NCBI GenBank assembly: GCA_013154225.1
Contig: JAADCW010000105.1
Coordinates: 1-7,706 of the forward strand
DNA length: 7,706 bases
Reading direction: 5' to 3'
From: Chloroflexota bacterium
GTDB taxonomy: Bacteria > Chloroflexota > Anaerolineae > Anaerolineales > DRMV01
Part shown: positions 1 through 5,935 of the stretch, piece by piece
How the letters are laid out: each line of letters begins with the position of its first letter
How positions within the stretch are numbered: the first letter of the stretch is position 1
Notes under the pieces: generated by a model
Databases searched by the model: none
What the model saw: the letters and a program-made list of their open reading frames with translations, nothing else
What the model was told of the DNA's origin: nothing
Translations under genes and position numbers: made by a program

Positions 1-421
1 GCCCCGAAGCAGGGTTGTTGTGCCAATGCTTGGCCTGAATGCGATAAAGGCCGGCTTCCCGAAAGCCGTAGGCCATCACAGCTTGCGCGGCTTCGGTCAT
101 GTAACCCTGCCCCCAGAAGGCTTTGCCCAACCAATAGCCCAGTTCGCCCACGTGGCGGGCGGTATGAAAGCGCAGTTCAATCGCGCCCATCAGACGGCCA
201 TCGGACGCGGTGGTGATAGCCCAAATCATACGCTCGCGGCGCACAGCCGCGGGCGCGTGGGTGGCAATCCATTTCTGCGCGTGGGTCTCTGTGTAGGGGA
301 AAGGAATCGTGGTGGTTTTGGCGACCGCGCGGTCGTTGGCCAGGCGGGCAACTTCGGCCGCGTCGGCCAGAGTGAAAGGCCGCAAGGTCAGGCGGGCAGT
401 GGTAAGGGTGGGAATGGACAT
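1..421 (-). CDS. GNAT-family N-acetyltransferase, RimJ/RimL-like (partial, C-terminus beyond left edge)
   Basis: The first 140 residues are present and the frame is open to the window edge. The N-terminus (LTTARLTLRPFTLADAAEVA, residues 6-25) is the typical opening of RimJ/RimL-type acetyltransferases, which move an acetyl group from acetyl-CoA to a protein N-terminus or a small amine. Residues 93-120 form GNAT motif A, with ELGYWLGKAFWGQGYMTEA carrying the acetyl-CoA pyrophosphate loop (GQGY). The visible end (HWHNNPASG, 132-140) matches the usual NxxS stretch before the final strand. Family members are about 170-190 residues, so roughly 30-50 are missing. The ATG at 421 is chosen because it sits directly before the conserved start; only a weak GAG-type ribosome site precedes it. 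It lies 135 bases downstream of the plsY-like gene on the same strand, so co-transcription is possible. The substrate cannot be told from sequence. Confidence 0.9.
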   Translation of the reverse strand, partial: MSIPTLTTARLTLRPFTLADAAEVARLANDRAVAKTTTIPFPYTETHAQKWIATHAPAAVRRERMIWAITTASDGRLMGAIELRFHTARHVGELGYWLGKAFWGQGYMTEAAQAVMAYGFREAGLYRIQAKHWHNNPASG

Positions 422-436
422 GGCAGTCTCGTCAGT

Positions 437-456
437 GCTCACGCTTCCGCTCAGGG
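437..456. repeat. Degenerate, inverted second copy of the REP-like core
   Basis: Read on the minus strand, this stretch gives CCTGAGCGG, three extra bases, then CGTGAGC-like sequence. The nearby element at 505-520 has CCTGAGCGG running directly into CGTGAGC. The two copies therefore point in opposite directions about 50 bases apart in the same gap. The match is short and could be chance. Confidence 0.35.
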
Positions 457-499
457 CGCTTTGCGGGCATTCCTTATCCACATCCCGAGCAAAGCCGAA

Positions 500-545
500 G
501 CCGTCCTGAGCGGCGTGAGCGCAGCGAACACGGTCGAAGGACGGC
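500..545. repeat. REP-like imperfect inverted repeat in intergenic space
   Basis: Arms GCCGTCCT (500-507) and AGGACGGC (538-545) are exact reverse complements around a 30-base GC-rich centre containing GAGCGGCGTGAGCGCAGCGAA. This style of element (GTCCTGAGC...CGAAGGAC) resembles short dispersed palindromic repeats often met between genes in GC-rich bacterial genomes; that comparison is from memory. It fills the gap between the plsY-like and GNAT genes, where a stem-loop in the minus-strand transcript could slow decay or reduce read-through. There is no T-tract, so it is not a standard intrinsic terminator. Confidence 0.6.
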
Positions 546-556
546 GGGGAAAGAGG

Positions 557-1156
557 CTATTGCGCGGCGTTGGGGCGGTCAAGCCAGAGTTCGCGGTACT
601 CCCGCCGCCAATCCTGGGTGAAACGAAAGGCCACGATGGGGCCAATGGCAATAGCCAGGGCCAGGGGCAAGCCGGTGAAGCCCAGAGCCCAAAAGAGCGC
701 CCACGCGGTGGCCGCGGCAATGGTGTTGCCGCGGGCCGTGTGATGCAGCAAAAGCACCCAGGCAATCAGCCAGCCCACGGCCAGCAGGGCAACCAACCAA
801 TGGGAAGCCAGCAACGCGCCGAACGTGGTCGCGTTGCCCATGCCCCCGCGGAATCCCGCAAACACCGGCCAGATATGCCCTGCCACCGCGGCCGCACCGC
901 TCAGCGCAACGATGAGCATGGGCGCGCCTACGGCCAAGGCCAGCGCCACCGCGGCATAGCCCTTCAACGCGTCCAGCACGAAGACCAGCGCGCCCCACCC
1001 CCAACCCGCGTGGCGGATGGTGTTGGTGGTACCTGCATGGCCAGAGCCGCGGGTGCGGATGTCTAACCCATGCACCCAGCGGGGAATCCACACGGCAAAG
1101 GACAAAGAACCCAGCAAATAACCCACCACAGGCAAAAACGCGTGCCACCAGGTCAT
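557..1156 (-). CDS. plsY: PlsY-like glycerol-3-phosphate acyltransferase family membrane protein (divergent)
   Basis: The protein has 199 residues, the usual PlsY length, and several hydrophobic membrane segments (about 5-24, 52-73, 79-97, 113-137, 146-177). PlsY proteins transfer an acyl group from acyl-phosphate to glycerol-3-phosphate at the inner membrane, the first step of phospholipid synthesis. Motif 1 is well kept (DIRTRGSGHAGTTNTIRHAG, 32-51), as are LDALKG (61-66) and GHIWPVFAGFRGG (93-105). Motif 2 normally reads GGKxVAT; here it is GGMGNAT (104-110), with Met for Lys and Asn for Val. The C-terminal motif expected after the last membrane segment (an H-R-x-N-I pattern) is not visible; the tail reads FTQDWRREYRELW. 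It may be a paralogue with altered activity rather than the main enzyme. The start is supported by GAGGAG seven bases upstream and by the ATGA overlap with the ABC transporter gene, which implies translational coupling. Confidence 0.82.
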   Translation of the reverse strand: MTWWHAFLPVVGYLLGSLSFAVWIPRWVHGLDIRTRGSGHAGTTNTIRHAGWGWGALVFVLDALKGYAAVALALAVGAPMLIVALSGAAAVAGHIWPVFAGFRGGMGNATTFGALLASHWLVALLAVGWLIAWVLLLHHTARGNTIAAATAWALFWALGFTGLPLALAIAIGPIVAFRFTQDWRREYRELWLDRPNAAQ

Positions 1157-2898
1157 GATACAGCTCCTCGGGCTTGCAAAAGGCGGCGGAACAGCCCTTC
1201 TTGTGCGGCCAATTCGTCGGGCGCGCCCCACTGCACCACACGGCCGTTTTCCAGCACCGCGATGCGGTCGGCCTGGGTGACGGTGTTGAGGCGATGCGCG
1301 ATGATGAGCGCGGTGCGCCGTGCGAGCAGGGCCTGCAAGCCCTCTTGAATCGCGGCTTCGTGTTCCGGGTCCAGGCTGGCAGTAGGCTCGTCCAGAATGA
1401 GGAAAGGCGCGTCTTTCAGCAGAGCCCGCGCCAGCGCGATGCGCTGGGCCTGCCCGCCGCTCAGGCGGGCGCCCTGTTCGCCCACCACGGTTTGGTAGCC
1501 TTCCGGCAGGGTGCGGATGAATTCGTCCGCGCGGGCAATTTTGGCAGCCTGCACGATGTCGTCGAAAGACGCGTCGGGCCGCGCCAGGCGGATGTTTTCT
1601 TCCACCGTGGTATTGAAAAGATAGGGTTGCTGGGGCACCCACGCGACGCTTTGCCGCCACACCGCGGCGGGAATTTCCGCGAGGCGGCGTTCCCCAACCC
1701 AGATTTCGCCGCTTTGGGGCACGATAAACCGCAGCAGCAGATAAGCCAGGGTGGTTTTGCCCGCGCCACTGGGGCCAACCAGCGCGAGTTGCATCCCCTC
1801 TTCGATGGTGAGGGAAACATCCTGCAACGCAGGCACGCTGCCGTCGGGGTAGGTAAAAGTCACGCTTTCCAGACGCAGAGGGAAAATTTCCTGGGGCAAG
1901 AGGGGTTTTGCTGCCGCGGCAGATACGCTTTCGGGGGGGATTTGCGGCGGCGTATCCAGCACCGCGAAAATACGTTCGGCCGCGGCCACGCCGCCCATGC
2001 CCGCGTGGAAACGCGCGCCCAACTGCCGCAAGGGGAAGTAAAACTCAGGGGTGAGCAGCAACACAAAAAAAGCCTGCTCAAAGGTCAGTTTGCCATACAG
2101 CAGGCGCAGGCCAATGCCCACACTCACCACCGCGGTGCTCAAGGTACCCACCCATTCCAGCACCAGCGCGGAGAGGAACGCAATCCGCAGCACTTCCAGG
2201 GTGGTTTCCCGAAAACGGTCGCTGACGGTTTCCACCCGGCGGATATATTCCCGACTGCGCCCCAAAATCTTGAGCGCGGTCAACCCTTGCAGCGCGTCGA
2301 GCAGGAACGCGCTCATGCGTTCCAGTTGCGCCCACTGCTTTTTGGTCAGGCTTTCGGCAATACTACCGATGAGGTTCATGAACAGGGGAATCAAAGGCGC
2401 GGTGAGGAGCATGATGAGGCCGGAAATCCAATCGCGCGGGAAAACCAACACCAGCACCAACAAAGGCACCACCGCAGCCAACACCACCTGGGGCAAATAA
2501 CGGCGGAAGTAGGTTTCCAGTTCTTCCAGCCCTTCGGTCAGGGTGTTGGTCAGTTCGCCGGTGCGCTCGCCGTGGGTATAGACCGGCCCCAACAGCGCCA
2601 GATGGGTGAGCAGACGCTCGCGCAGGGTGCGCTTGACATCTGCGGCCACCCGAAACGCGCTGACTTCCGCGCCCCAGGCCGCGGCCGCGCGCAAGCCCAA
2701 CACCACCACAAAAGCCAGCACAGCCCAACGAATTTCGGCCAGCCCTGCTTTTTGCAAAAACACTGCGTTGACCATCCACGCCACCAGCGCGGCCTGGGCG
2801 ACGATGAGCAAGCCCCCTAAAACGCCCAACGCTACGGTAACGAAGAACGCGGTCCGCGGGCCGCGCAACAAGGCAAGCAAACGGCGGTCTAAATTCAT
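1153..2898 (-). CDS. cydD: CydD-like ABC transporter, fused membrane and ATP-binding domains (thiol exporter type)
   Basis: From the ATG at 2898 the protein has 581 residues, the usual length for CydD, which pairs with CydC to export cysteine/glutathione to the cell exterior and is needed for cytochrome bd assembly. Residues 1-320 hold the six-helix membrane domain, with CydD-typical stretches RRYLPQ (132-137), APLIPLFMNLIG (167-178), LQGLTALKILGRS (203-215) and LTPEFYFPLRQLGARFHAGM (282-301). The nucleotide-binding domain follows: Walker A GPSGAGKTT (375-383), Q-loop in WVPQQPYLF (420-428), signature LSGGQ (479-483), Walker B FLILDEP (499-505) and switch His 535 in IAHR. All catalytic residues are present. 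No CydC or cytochrome bd gene is in the window. A GTG at 2985 would add 29 residues that do not resemble the family and has no ribosome site, so 2898 is preferred. A TATAAT box ends 7 bases before that ATG, suggesting leaderless translation. The gene overlaps the plsY-like gene by 4 bases. Confidence 0.9.
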   Translation of the reverse strand: MNLDRRLLALLRGPRTAFFVTVALGVLGGLLIVAQAALVAWMVNAVFLQKAGLAEIRWAVLAFVVVLGLRAAAAWGAEVSAFRVAADVKRTLRERLLTHLALLGPVYTHGERTGELTNTLTEGLEELETYFRRYLPQVVLAAVVPLLVLVLVFPRDWISGLIMLLTAPLIPLFMNLIGSIAESLTKKQWAQLERMSAFLLDALQGLTALKILGRSREYIRRVETVSDRFRETTLEVLRIAFLSALVLEWVGTLSTAVVSVGIGLRLLYGKLTFEQAFFVLLLTPEFYFPLRQLGARFHAGMGGVAAAERIFAVLDTPPQIPPESVSAAAAKPLLPQEIFPLRLESVTFTYPDGSVPALQDVSLTIEEGMQLALVGPSGAGKTTLAYLLLRFIVPQSGEIWVGERRLAEIPAAVWRQSVAWVPQQPYLFNTTVEENIRLARPDASFDDIVQAAKIARADEFIRTLPEGYQTVVGEQGARLSGGQAQRIALARALLKDAPFLILDEPTASLDPEHEAAIQEGLQALLARRTALIIAHRLNTVTQADRIAVLENGRVVQWGAPDELAAQEGLFRRLLQARGAVS

Positions 2899-2905
2899 AG
2901 GCTCA

Positions 2906-2911
2906 ATTATA
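2906..2911 (-). promoter_or_regulatory. -10 element (TATAAT) of the cydD-plsY operon, probably leaderless
   Basis: A consensus TATAAT on the minus strand is followed by exactly 7 bases and then the ATG at 2898, so transcription would begin at or next to the start codon. No Shine-Dalgarno sequence lies before the ATG. The position 17 bases upstream of the box is GC-rich (CGGGCC), so no -35 box is recognisable. The box lies in the 93-base gap after the lipoprotein gene. Confidence 0.6.
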
Positions 2912-2991
2912 CCTGGGCTCAAGGCTTCGGCCCGCGGGGGCAAACTGGCCCCAACAGCCCAGCCCTGCGCCTGGGGGCTAAGCACCTGATT

Positions 2992-3843
2992 CTAATGGGC
3001 CGGCATCCAAACCCCATTGGTGTAATGCCACACCAGGCGCTCGCCCGAACCTGTGGAAACCACAAAGTCGTAAATGCCATCGCCGTCGGGGTCTTCCACA
3101 TAAGGCACGGCGGAAGGATAGCCTTGGGGGTCAGCATCCTGGAGCAAATCCACCAACCCACCGTTTTGCCAGGCCAAAATGGCATACCGCTCACGACACA
3201 CCTGGCCATCCTGGCTGCAGTGCGCCGCGCTGATCACCAGTTCGTCCTTGCCGTCGGCGTTCAAATCCTGCGCGAATTGGATGAGCGGCGCGCCCCAAGC
3301 CATGCCCGTGGCGGGTTCCACAAACACAATGGGCGCGTCAAAAGACGAACCCTGACACACAAAGGCCAACAGCACGCCCTGGGGCGGCTTGGTGTGGGAA
3401 TCAGGGTCAAACAGCGAAACCACAATATCTTCGGCATGGTCGCCGTTCAGATCCACCCCCACTGCCGCGCGGGGGAAGTTCCCAATGCGGGCGGCTTGCA
3501 GGCCACGGTTGAGTTCTCCCACGGGGAGCCCCGCGTTGAGCGCGTCGAGGATGGCATGTTGCTGGGCTGTGGTGAAGGTCAAATCAGCGGGCAGGGCCGC
3601 GTCCGCGCTGGGCGTAACGCAAGGGTGCATCCAGGCACTTTGGGGTGTGGGCGTCCATGTTGCCGTGGGGATGGGTGTGGGCGTGGCCGTTGCCGTGGCC
3701 GTGGCTGTGGGGCGCGGGGTGGGGGTGTTGGTAGCCGTGGGTGTTGGTGTGGGGACAATGATGGCCGGCCACGTACTGCAGGCCGCGAGCATCCATACGA
3801 AAACGATGCCTAACCCTAAAATCAATAAACGACGTTTGAGCAT
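2992..3843 (-). CDS. Secreted lipoprotein with Thr/Pro linker and FG-GAP/VCBS-like calcium loops
   Basis: The 283-residue protein starts with a lipoprotein signal peptide: basic MLKRR, a hydrophobic core, and the lipobox LAAC with the lipidated Cys at 22. Residues 31-68 are a low-complexity Thr/Pro/Ala linker, likely a stalk that holds the domain away from the membrane. The rest contains three DxNxDxxxD-type loops: DLNGDHAED (131-139), DLNADGKDE (193-201) and DPDGDGIYD (251-259), each followed by a short hydrophobic strand (IVVSL, LVISA, FVVST). This spacing of about 60 residues is the FG-GAP/VCBS repeat pattern of beta-propeller blades, where the loops bind calcium. Three blades are fewer than a full propeller. 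Four further cysteines (75, 163, 209, 216) could form extracellular disulphides. The start is supported by AGGAGGGG just upstream. The ligand and role are unknown. No clear promoter of its own was found. Confidence 0.82.
   Translation of the reverse strand: MLKRRLLILGLGIVFVWMLAACSTWPAIIVPTPTPTATNTPTPRPTATATATATPTPIPTATWTPTPQSAWMHPCVTPSADAALPADLTFTTAQQHAILDALNAGLPVGELNRGLQAARIGNFPRAAVGVDLNGDHAEDIVVSLFDPDSHTKPPQGVLLAFVCQGSSFDAPIVFVEPATGMAWGAPLIQFAQDLNADGKDELVISAAHCSQDGQVCRERYAILAWQNGGLVDLLQDADPQGYPSAVPYVEDPDGDGIYDFVVSTGSGERLVWHYTNGVWMPAH
3640..3753 (-). repeat. Low-complexity imperfect tandem repeat coding for the Thr/Pro/Ala linker
   Basis: Short units of the GCCGTG/GCCGTT type (plus-strand reading) repeat imperfectly and encode residues 31-68 of the lipoprotein, mostly alternating Thr with Pro or Ala. 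Such tracts can change length by slippage, but the units here are diverged and in frame. Confidence 0.7.
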
Positions 3844-3860
3844 AAAAACCCCTCCTCACC

Positions 3861-3876
3861 AACGGCTTGCGCCGTT
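3861..3876 (-). other. Perfect 6-bp hairpin with GCAA tetraloop upstream of the lipoprotein gene
   Basis: On the minus strand AACGGC-GCAA-GCCGTT forms a perfect six-pair stem closed by a GNRA-type loop, about 18 bases before the lipoprotein start and just upstream of its AGGAGG ribosome site. There is no T-tract after it, so it is not a terminator. It could stabilise the 5' end of the lipoprotein transcript. Confidence 0.55.
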
Positions 3877-3881
3877 TGGGG

Positions 3882-3927
3882 AAACAAAAAGACGGGCAGC
3901 CCACGCCAAACCGTGAGAAGCCCGTCT
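3882..3927 (-). terminator. Intrinsic terminator of the tRNA-Gln transcript
   Basis: On the minus strand AGACGGGC (3927-3920) pairs perfectly with GCCCGTCT (3897-3890) around a 22-base loop and is followed by TTTTT, a G, then TTT. It lies 5 bases past the end of the tRNA, the classic place for a tRNA terminator, and separates the tRNA from the lipoprotein gene downstream. Confidence 0.85.
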
Positions 3928-3934
3928 ACCAAGG

Positions 3935-4006
3935 CTGGGGCGCCTGGACTCGAACCAGGATTAACGGATCCAAAGTCCGCTGTGCTGCCGATTGCACCAC
4001 GCCCCA
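3935..4006 (-). tRNA. trnQ: tRNA-Gln, anticodon UUG
   Basis: The 72-base minus-strand sequence folds as a full cloverleaf. The acceptor stem is TGGGGCG with CGCCCCA, including the U1-A72 pair typical of bacterial tRNA-Gln. The D arm is GTGC/GCAC. The anticodon arm GCGGA-CTTTGGA-TCCGT has a seven-base loop with TTG as anticodon (reads CAA; also CAG by wobble). The variable loop is four bases, the T arm is CCTGG-TTCGAGT-CCAGG, and the discriminator is G73. The genome encodes CC after the discriminator but then T, so the final A must be added by the CCA-adding enzyme. A promoter lies upstream and a terminator downstream, so it appears to be a single-gene unit. Confidence 0.96.
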
Positions 4007-4018
4007 AGGGTGTGCGCA

Positions 4019-4047
4019 ATTTTATCACACTCCTGTGCTCAGGGCAA
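4019..4047 (-). promoter_or_regulatory. Sigma-70-type promoter of tRNA-Gln
   Basis: On the minus strand the -35 box TTGCCC (4047-4042) and the -10 box TAAAAT (4024-4019) are separated by exactly 17 bases. Transcription would start about 5 bases before the mature tRNA 5' end. The -35 box sits only 3 bases past the response-regulator stop codon. Confidence 0.75.
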
Positions 4048-4050
4048 CGC

Positions 4051-5139
4051 TCACTCGGCTTCTTCGGATGCCTCGTCGGGAGCCAAGCCCAACCGCTTTG
4101 CCTGCTCGTAAGAGAGCACGTCGGGATTGATGGCGTGGCCTGGGGTGTAGCCATCGGCCAGGGCTTCCCAGAAACGGTCGGCTTCTTCGGAAGACAATCC
4201 CTGATTCAGCAAACTGAGCAGATCGTCGCCATCGCCGCCGCTTTCCAGGGTTTCGGAAGCCGGCGCGATATCTTCGTGCTCGGGCGCGGCCTCGGCTTCG
4301 GCCACCTCGGGCGGATTTTGCCGCAACACACCCAGCCGCTCCAAAATGCGGAATAGCCCTTTGGCGGTCTTTCGACTTTGCTCCACCACCTGGGTCAGTG
4401 GCGGCATGTTGCACGGCTTGGTGCACAAAATCAAAAGCGCGTACTGCCGGTCCACCGGCGTGAGATGCAGCGCAATTTCGTCAGATTCAAAGATGAAATG
4501 GTTGCGCGGGGGATTGCTCTTCAGCAAACGGGAAATCTTGAGGCCGGTGGCATAAACGGTCATCAACGGAAAGAGCACCTCACGAGGCACCAGGTTGGAA
4601 TCCAAAGAGCCTGCCTGAAGCACCACGTGCCCGACTTCATCCAACAACACCACCGCACGGGCGTCCAACGCGTTACGCAAATCGGCCAGCAGGTCGGCCA
4701 TGCAGTCGGTGGCTTGCTCTTCCTCTTTCTCCAATGAGGGGGGCAAGTCGCCCAAAATGCTCTTGACCAGCCCCAAATGGCGCTCAATGGCATCCAACAA
4801 GTCGGCCAACTCTACGGGTTTGCGGAACCAGGCGTCGGCTTCCAGGTCTTTGGCGGCTTCCAACACCGCGTCGTCGGGCAAGCCCGAGAGCAAGAAAATT
4901 TTGGTTTGGGGGTGCTGTGCTCGCAGGCGCTGAATGACCTGAGGCCCATCCATACCCGGAAGCCGCATATCCACCACGGCCAAATCAATGGGGTGGTGCA
5001 TGGCTTCCAGCAGGGCTTCCTCGCCCGAAGGTGCGTCAAACACCACAAAATTGTCACCCAAAGATTGGATACCCGCGCGCAACATGCGGGCTAATTCCCG
5101 GTGGTCTTCCACGATCAGGATATGAAATTGTTGCTCCAT
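4051..5139 (-). CDS. Response regulator: receiver domain, roadblock/LC7-like domain, acidic linker and helical tail
   Basis: The protein has 362 residues. Residues 5-124 are a complete CheY-like receiver domain: acidic pair E11/D12, phospho-acceptor D57 in VVDMRLPGMDG, S85 in LLSG, and K107 in RKP. Residues about 145-268 resemble the roadblock/LC7 fold: a helix (DCMADLLADLRNALDA), the strand-turn VVLLDEVGHVVLQAG (163-177), and the strand FESDEIALHLTPVDRQYALLIL. Roadblock domains usually form dimers that regulate small GTPases or motility and polarity systems. Residues 276-306 are an acidic, disordered-looking linker, followed by a short helical tail (LLSLLNQGLSSEEADRFWEALADG). No DNA-binding domain and no enzymatic output is visible, so it probably acts through protein contacts. 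It starts 20 bases after the helix-turn-helix gene ends, with AAGGAT before the ATG. No histidine kinase is present. The receiver call is firm, the roadblock call moderate. Confidence 0.88.
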   Translation of the reverse strand: MEQQFHILIVEDHRELARMLRAGIQSLGDNFVVFDAPSGEEALLEAMHHPIDLAVVDMRLPGMDGPQVIQRLRAQHPQTKIFLLSGLPDDAVLEAAKDLEADAWFRKPVELADLLDAIERHLGLVKSILGDLPPSLEKEEEQATDCMADLLADLRNALDARAVVLLDEVGHVVLQAGSLDSNLVPREVLFPLMTVYATGLKISRLLKSNPPRNHFIFESDEIALHLTPVDRQYALLILCTKPCNMPPLTQVVEQSRKTAKGLFRILERLGVLRQNPPEVAEAEAAPEHEDIAPASETLESGGDGDDLLSLLNQGLSSEEADRFWEALADGYTPGHAINPDVLSYEQAKRLGLAPDEASEEAE

Positions 5140-5159
5140 GTGGTCATCCTTAGAGGCCG

Positions 5160-5810
5160 CTAAGATGTGGTGGGGTAATGTTGCTCGTAGGCTTCAAAGG
5201 TTTCCATCAAAGAACGGGCGACCTGACTGGAAAAATCTTTGACTTTACGCAGAACAGCTATCCACAACTGCGATGACTGCACCTGCGAACGATCAATCAC
5301 ATCGAGGAAGGCTTCAATCGTCGCGTTGCAGAAAAACAAAAACGCTTGCAAGGCTTCGACTTTAGTCAAACCTGCCTGACGGGCGCGGGTGGCGTATTCG
5401 TATCCCAGGGCCTGGGCTTCGGCTTCGGCCTTGGCCCGGTCACTGCTGTTGATGAGGTAAGCCCACAACCCCTGCAAAAGGGCTCGGCCACTGCGGCGAT
5501 ATTGCTCGCGGGCTTCCTCGTCCAGTTTCTGATACCAGGGTTCGCGAGCCAAAGCGCCCTCATCCACCCGCATACGCACTTGCTGAAGCGCGGTTTGGAT
5601 GAAATCTTTGGGGATACTCACCTCATTGGAATAGTTTTGGGCCAGCATCCAAAGTTCCAACTCGCTTCGCCGGAAACGACGGTGCCCGCCCCGCGTCCGA
5701 TGTACAGGAATTTTACCTTCGTTGGCCCAAATGCGCACCGTGGAAGGATGTACCCCTAACATTTGAGCCACTTCGCTAAGGGTGAGCCATTCTTTATGTT
5801 GCCAGGGCAT
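5160..5810 (-). CDS. BldC/MerR-type helix-turn-helix regulator with helical C-terminal domain
   Basis: The protein has 216 residues from the ATG at 5810, which has AAGGAG six bases upstream. A TTG two codons earlier is too close to that site to be the start. Residues 8-55 form a MerR/excisionase-type winged helix-turn-helix: LTLSEVAQMLGVHPSTVRIW, then the wing HRTRGGHRRFRRSEL, very like BldC, which binds DNA head-to-tail on direct repeats. The remaining roughly 150 residues are predicted all-helical. The segment around LGYEYATRARQAGLTKVEALQAFLFFCNATIEAFL recalls RsbRD N-terminal or similar sensor-helix domains; this is only a resemblance. It is the first gene of an operon with the response regulator. 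Direct repeats in its own promoter suggest autoregulation. Confidence 0.85.
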   Translation of the reverse strand: MPWQHKEWLTLSEVAQMLGVHPSTVRIWANEGKIPVHRTRGGHRRFRRSELELWMLAQNYSNEVSIPKDFIQTALQQVRMRVDEGALAREPWYQKLDEEAREQYRRSGRALLQGLWAYLINSSDRAKAEAEAQALGYEYATRARQAGLTKVEALQAFLFFCNATIEAFLDVIDRSQVQSSQLWIAVLRKVKDFSSQVARSLMETFEAYEQHYPTTS

Positions 5811-5839
5811 AAACAACTCCTTCTATGATTGCAAGAATG

Positions 5840-5880
5840 GGGGCGCGTGCGCCCCTTTGGTTATCCCCTCTCCCAAGGGG
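5840..5880 (-). promoter_or_regulatory. Structured leader of the helix-turn-helix operon with competing hairpins
   Basis: In the minus-strand transcript, CCCCTTGG (5880-5873) can pair with AGGGG (5869-5865) as a 5-bp hairpin, or with CCAAAGGGG (5860-5852) as a longer stem with one bulged A. The same GGGG also belongs to a third, very stable hairpin, GGGGCG-CACG-CGCCCC (5855-5840). The second pairing excludes both others. The ribosome site itself is not buried. There is no T-tract, so any regulation would be by folding, pausing or stability. Confidence 0.45.
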
Positions 5881-5904
5881 TGACATCCCTCGCCAGTGGA
5901 GAAA

Positions 5905-5935
5905 ATATTACCATAAAAAACTGCAAGTTTCTCAA
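5905..5935 (-). promoter_or_regulatory. Candidate promoter of the helix-turn-helix/response-regulator operon, 19-bp spacer
   Basis: On the minus strand TTGAGA (5935-5930) and TAATAT (5910-5905) could serve as -35 and -10 boxes with a 19-base spacer, longer than the usual 17. Long spacers are typical of promoters activated by MerR-type proteins. The leader would be about 90 bases. No better-spaced pair was found nearby. Confidence 0.5.

Noticed and set aside
20..1066. Long open frame on the plus strand (348 residues)
   Set aside because: It is antisense to the GNAT and plsY-like genes, has low-complexity Gly/Arg/Gln-rich composition without motifs, and is explained by the GC-rich opposite strand.
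1174..2820. Very long open frame on the plus strand (548 residues)
   Set aside because: It lies fully antisense to the cydD gene, whose ATPase motifs are all intact, and its Gln/His/Arg-rich translation shows no recognisable domain.
2899..2985. N-terminal extension of the CydD-like protein from a GTG at 2985
   Set aside because: The 29 extra residues are not CydD-like, there is no ribosome site, and the promoter box lies inside the extension.
2912..2991. GC-rich stem-loop after the lipoprotein gene as an intrinsic terminator
   Set aside because: A CCCAG/CTGGG stem can form but no T-tract follows, so termination is not supported.
3640..3753. Tandem repeat considered as a CRISPR or regulatory repeat array
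   Set aside because: The units are short, diverged, have no spacers and encode the lipoprotein linker in frame.
4033..4056. Sequence resembling the REP-like element (CCTGAGC and GTGAGCG words)
   Set aside because: The words are in a different order and spacing, and the segment is explained by the response-regulator end and the tRNA promoter.
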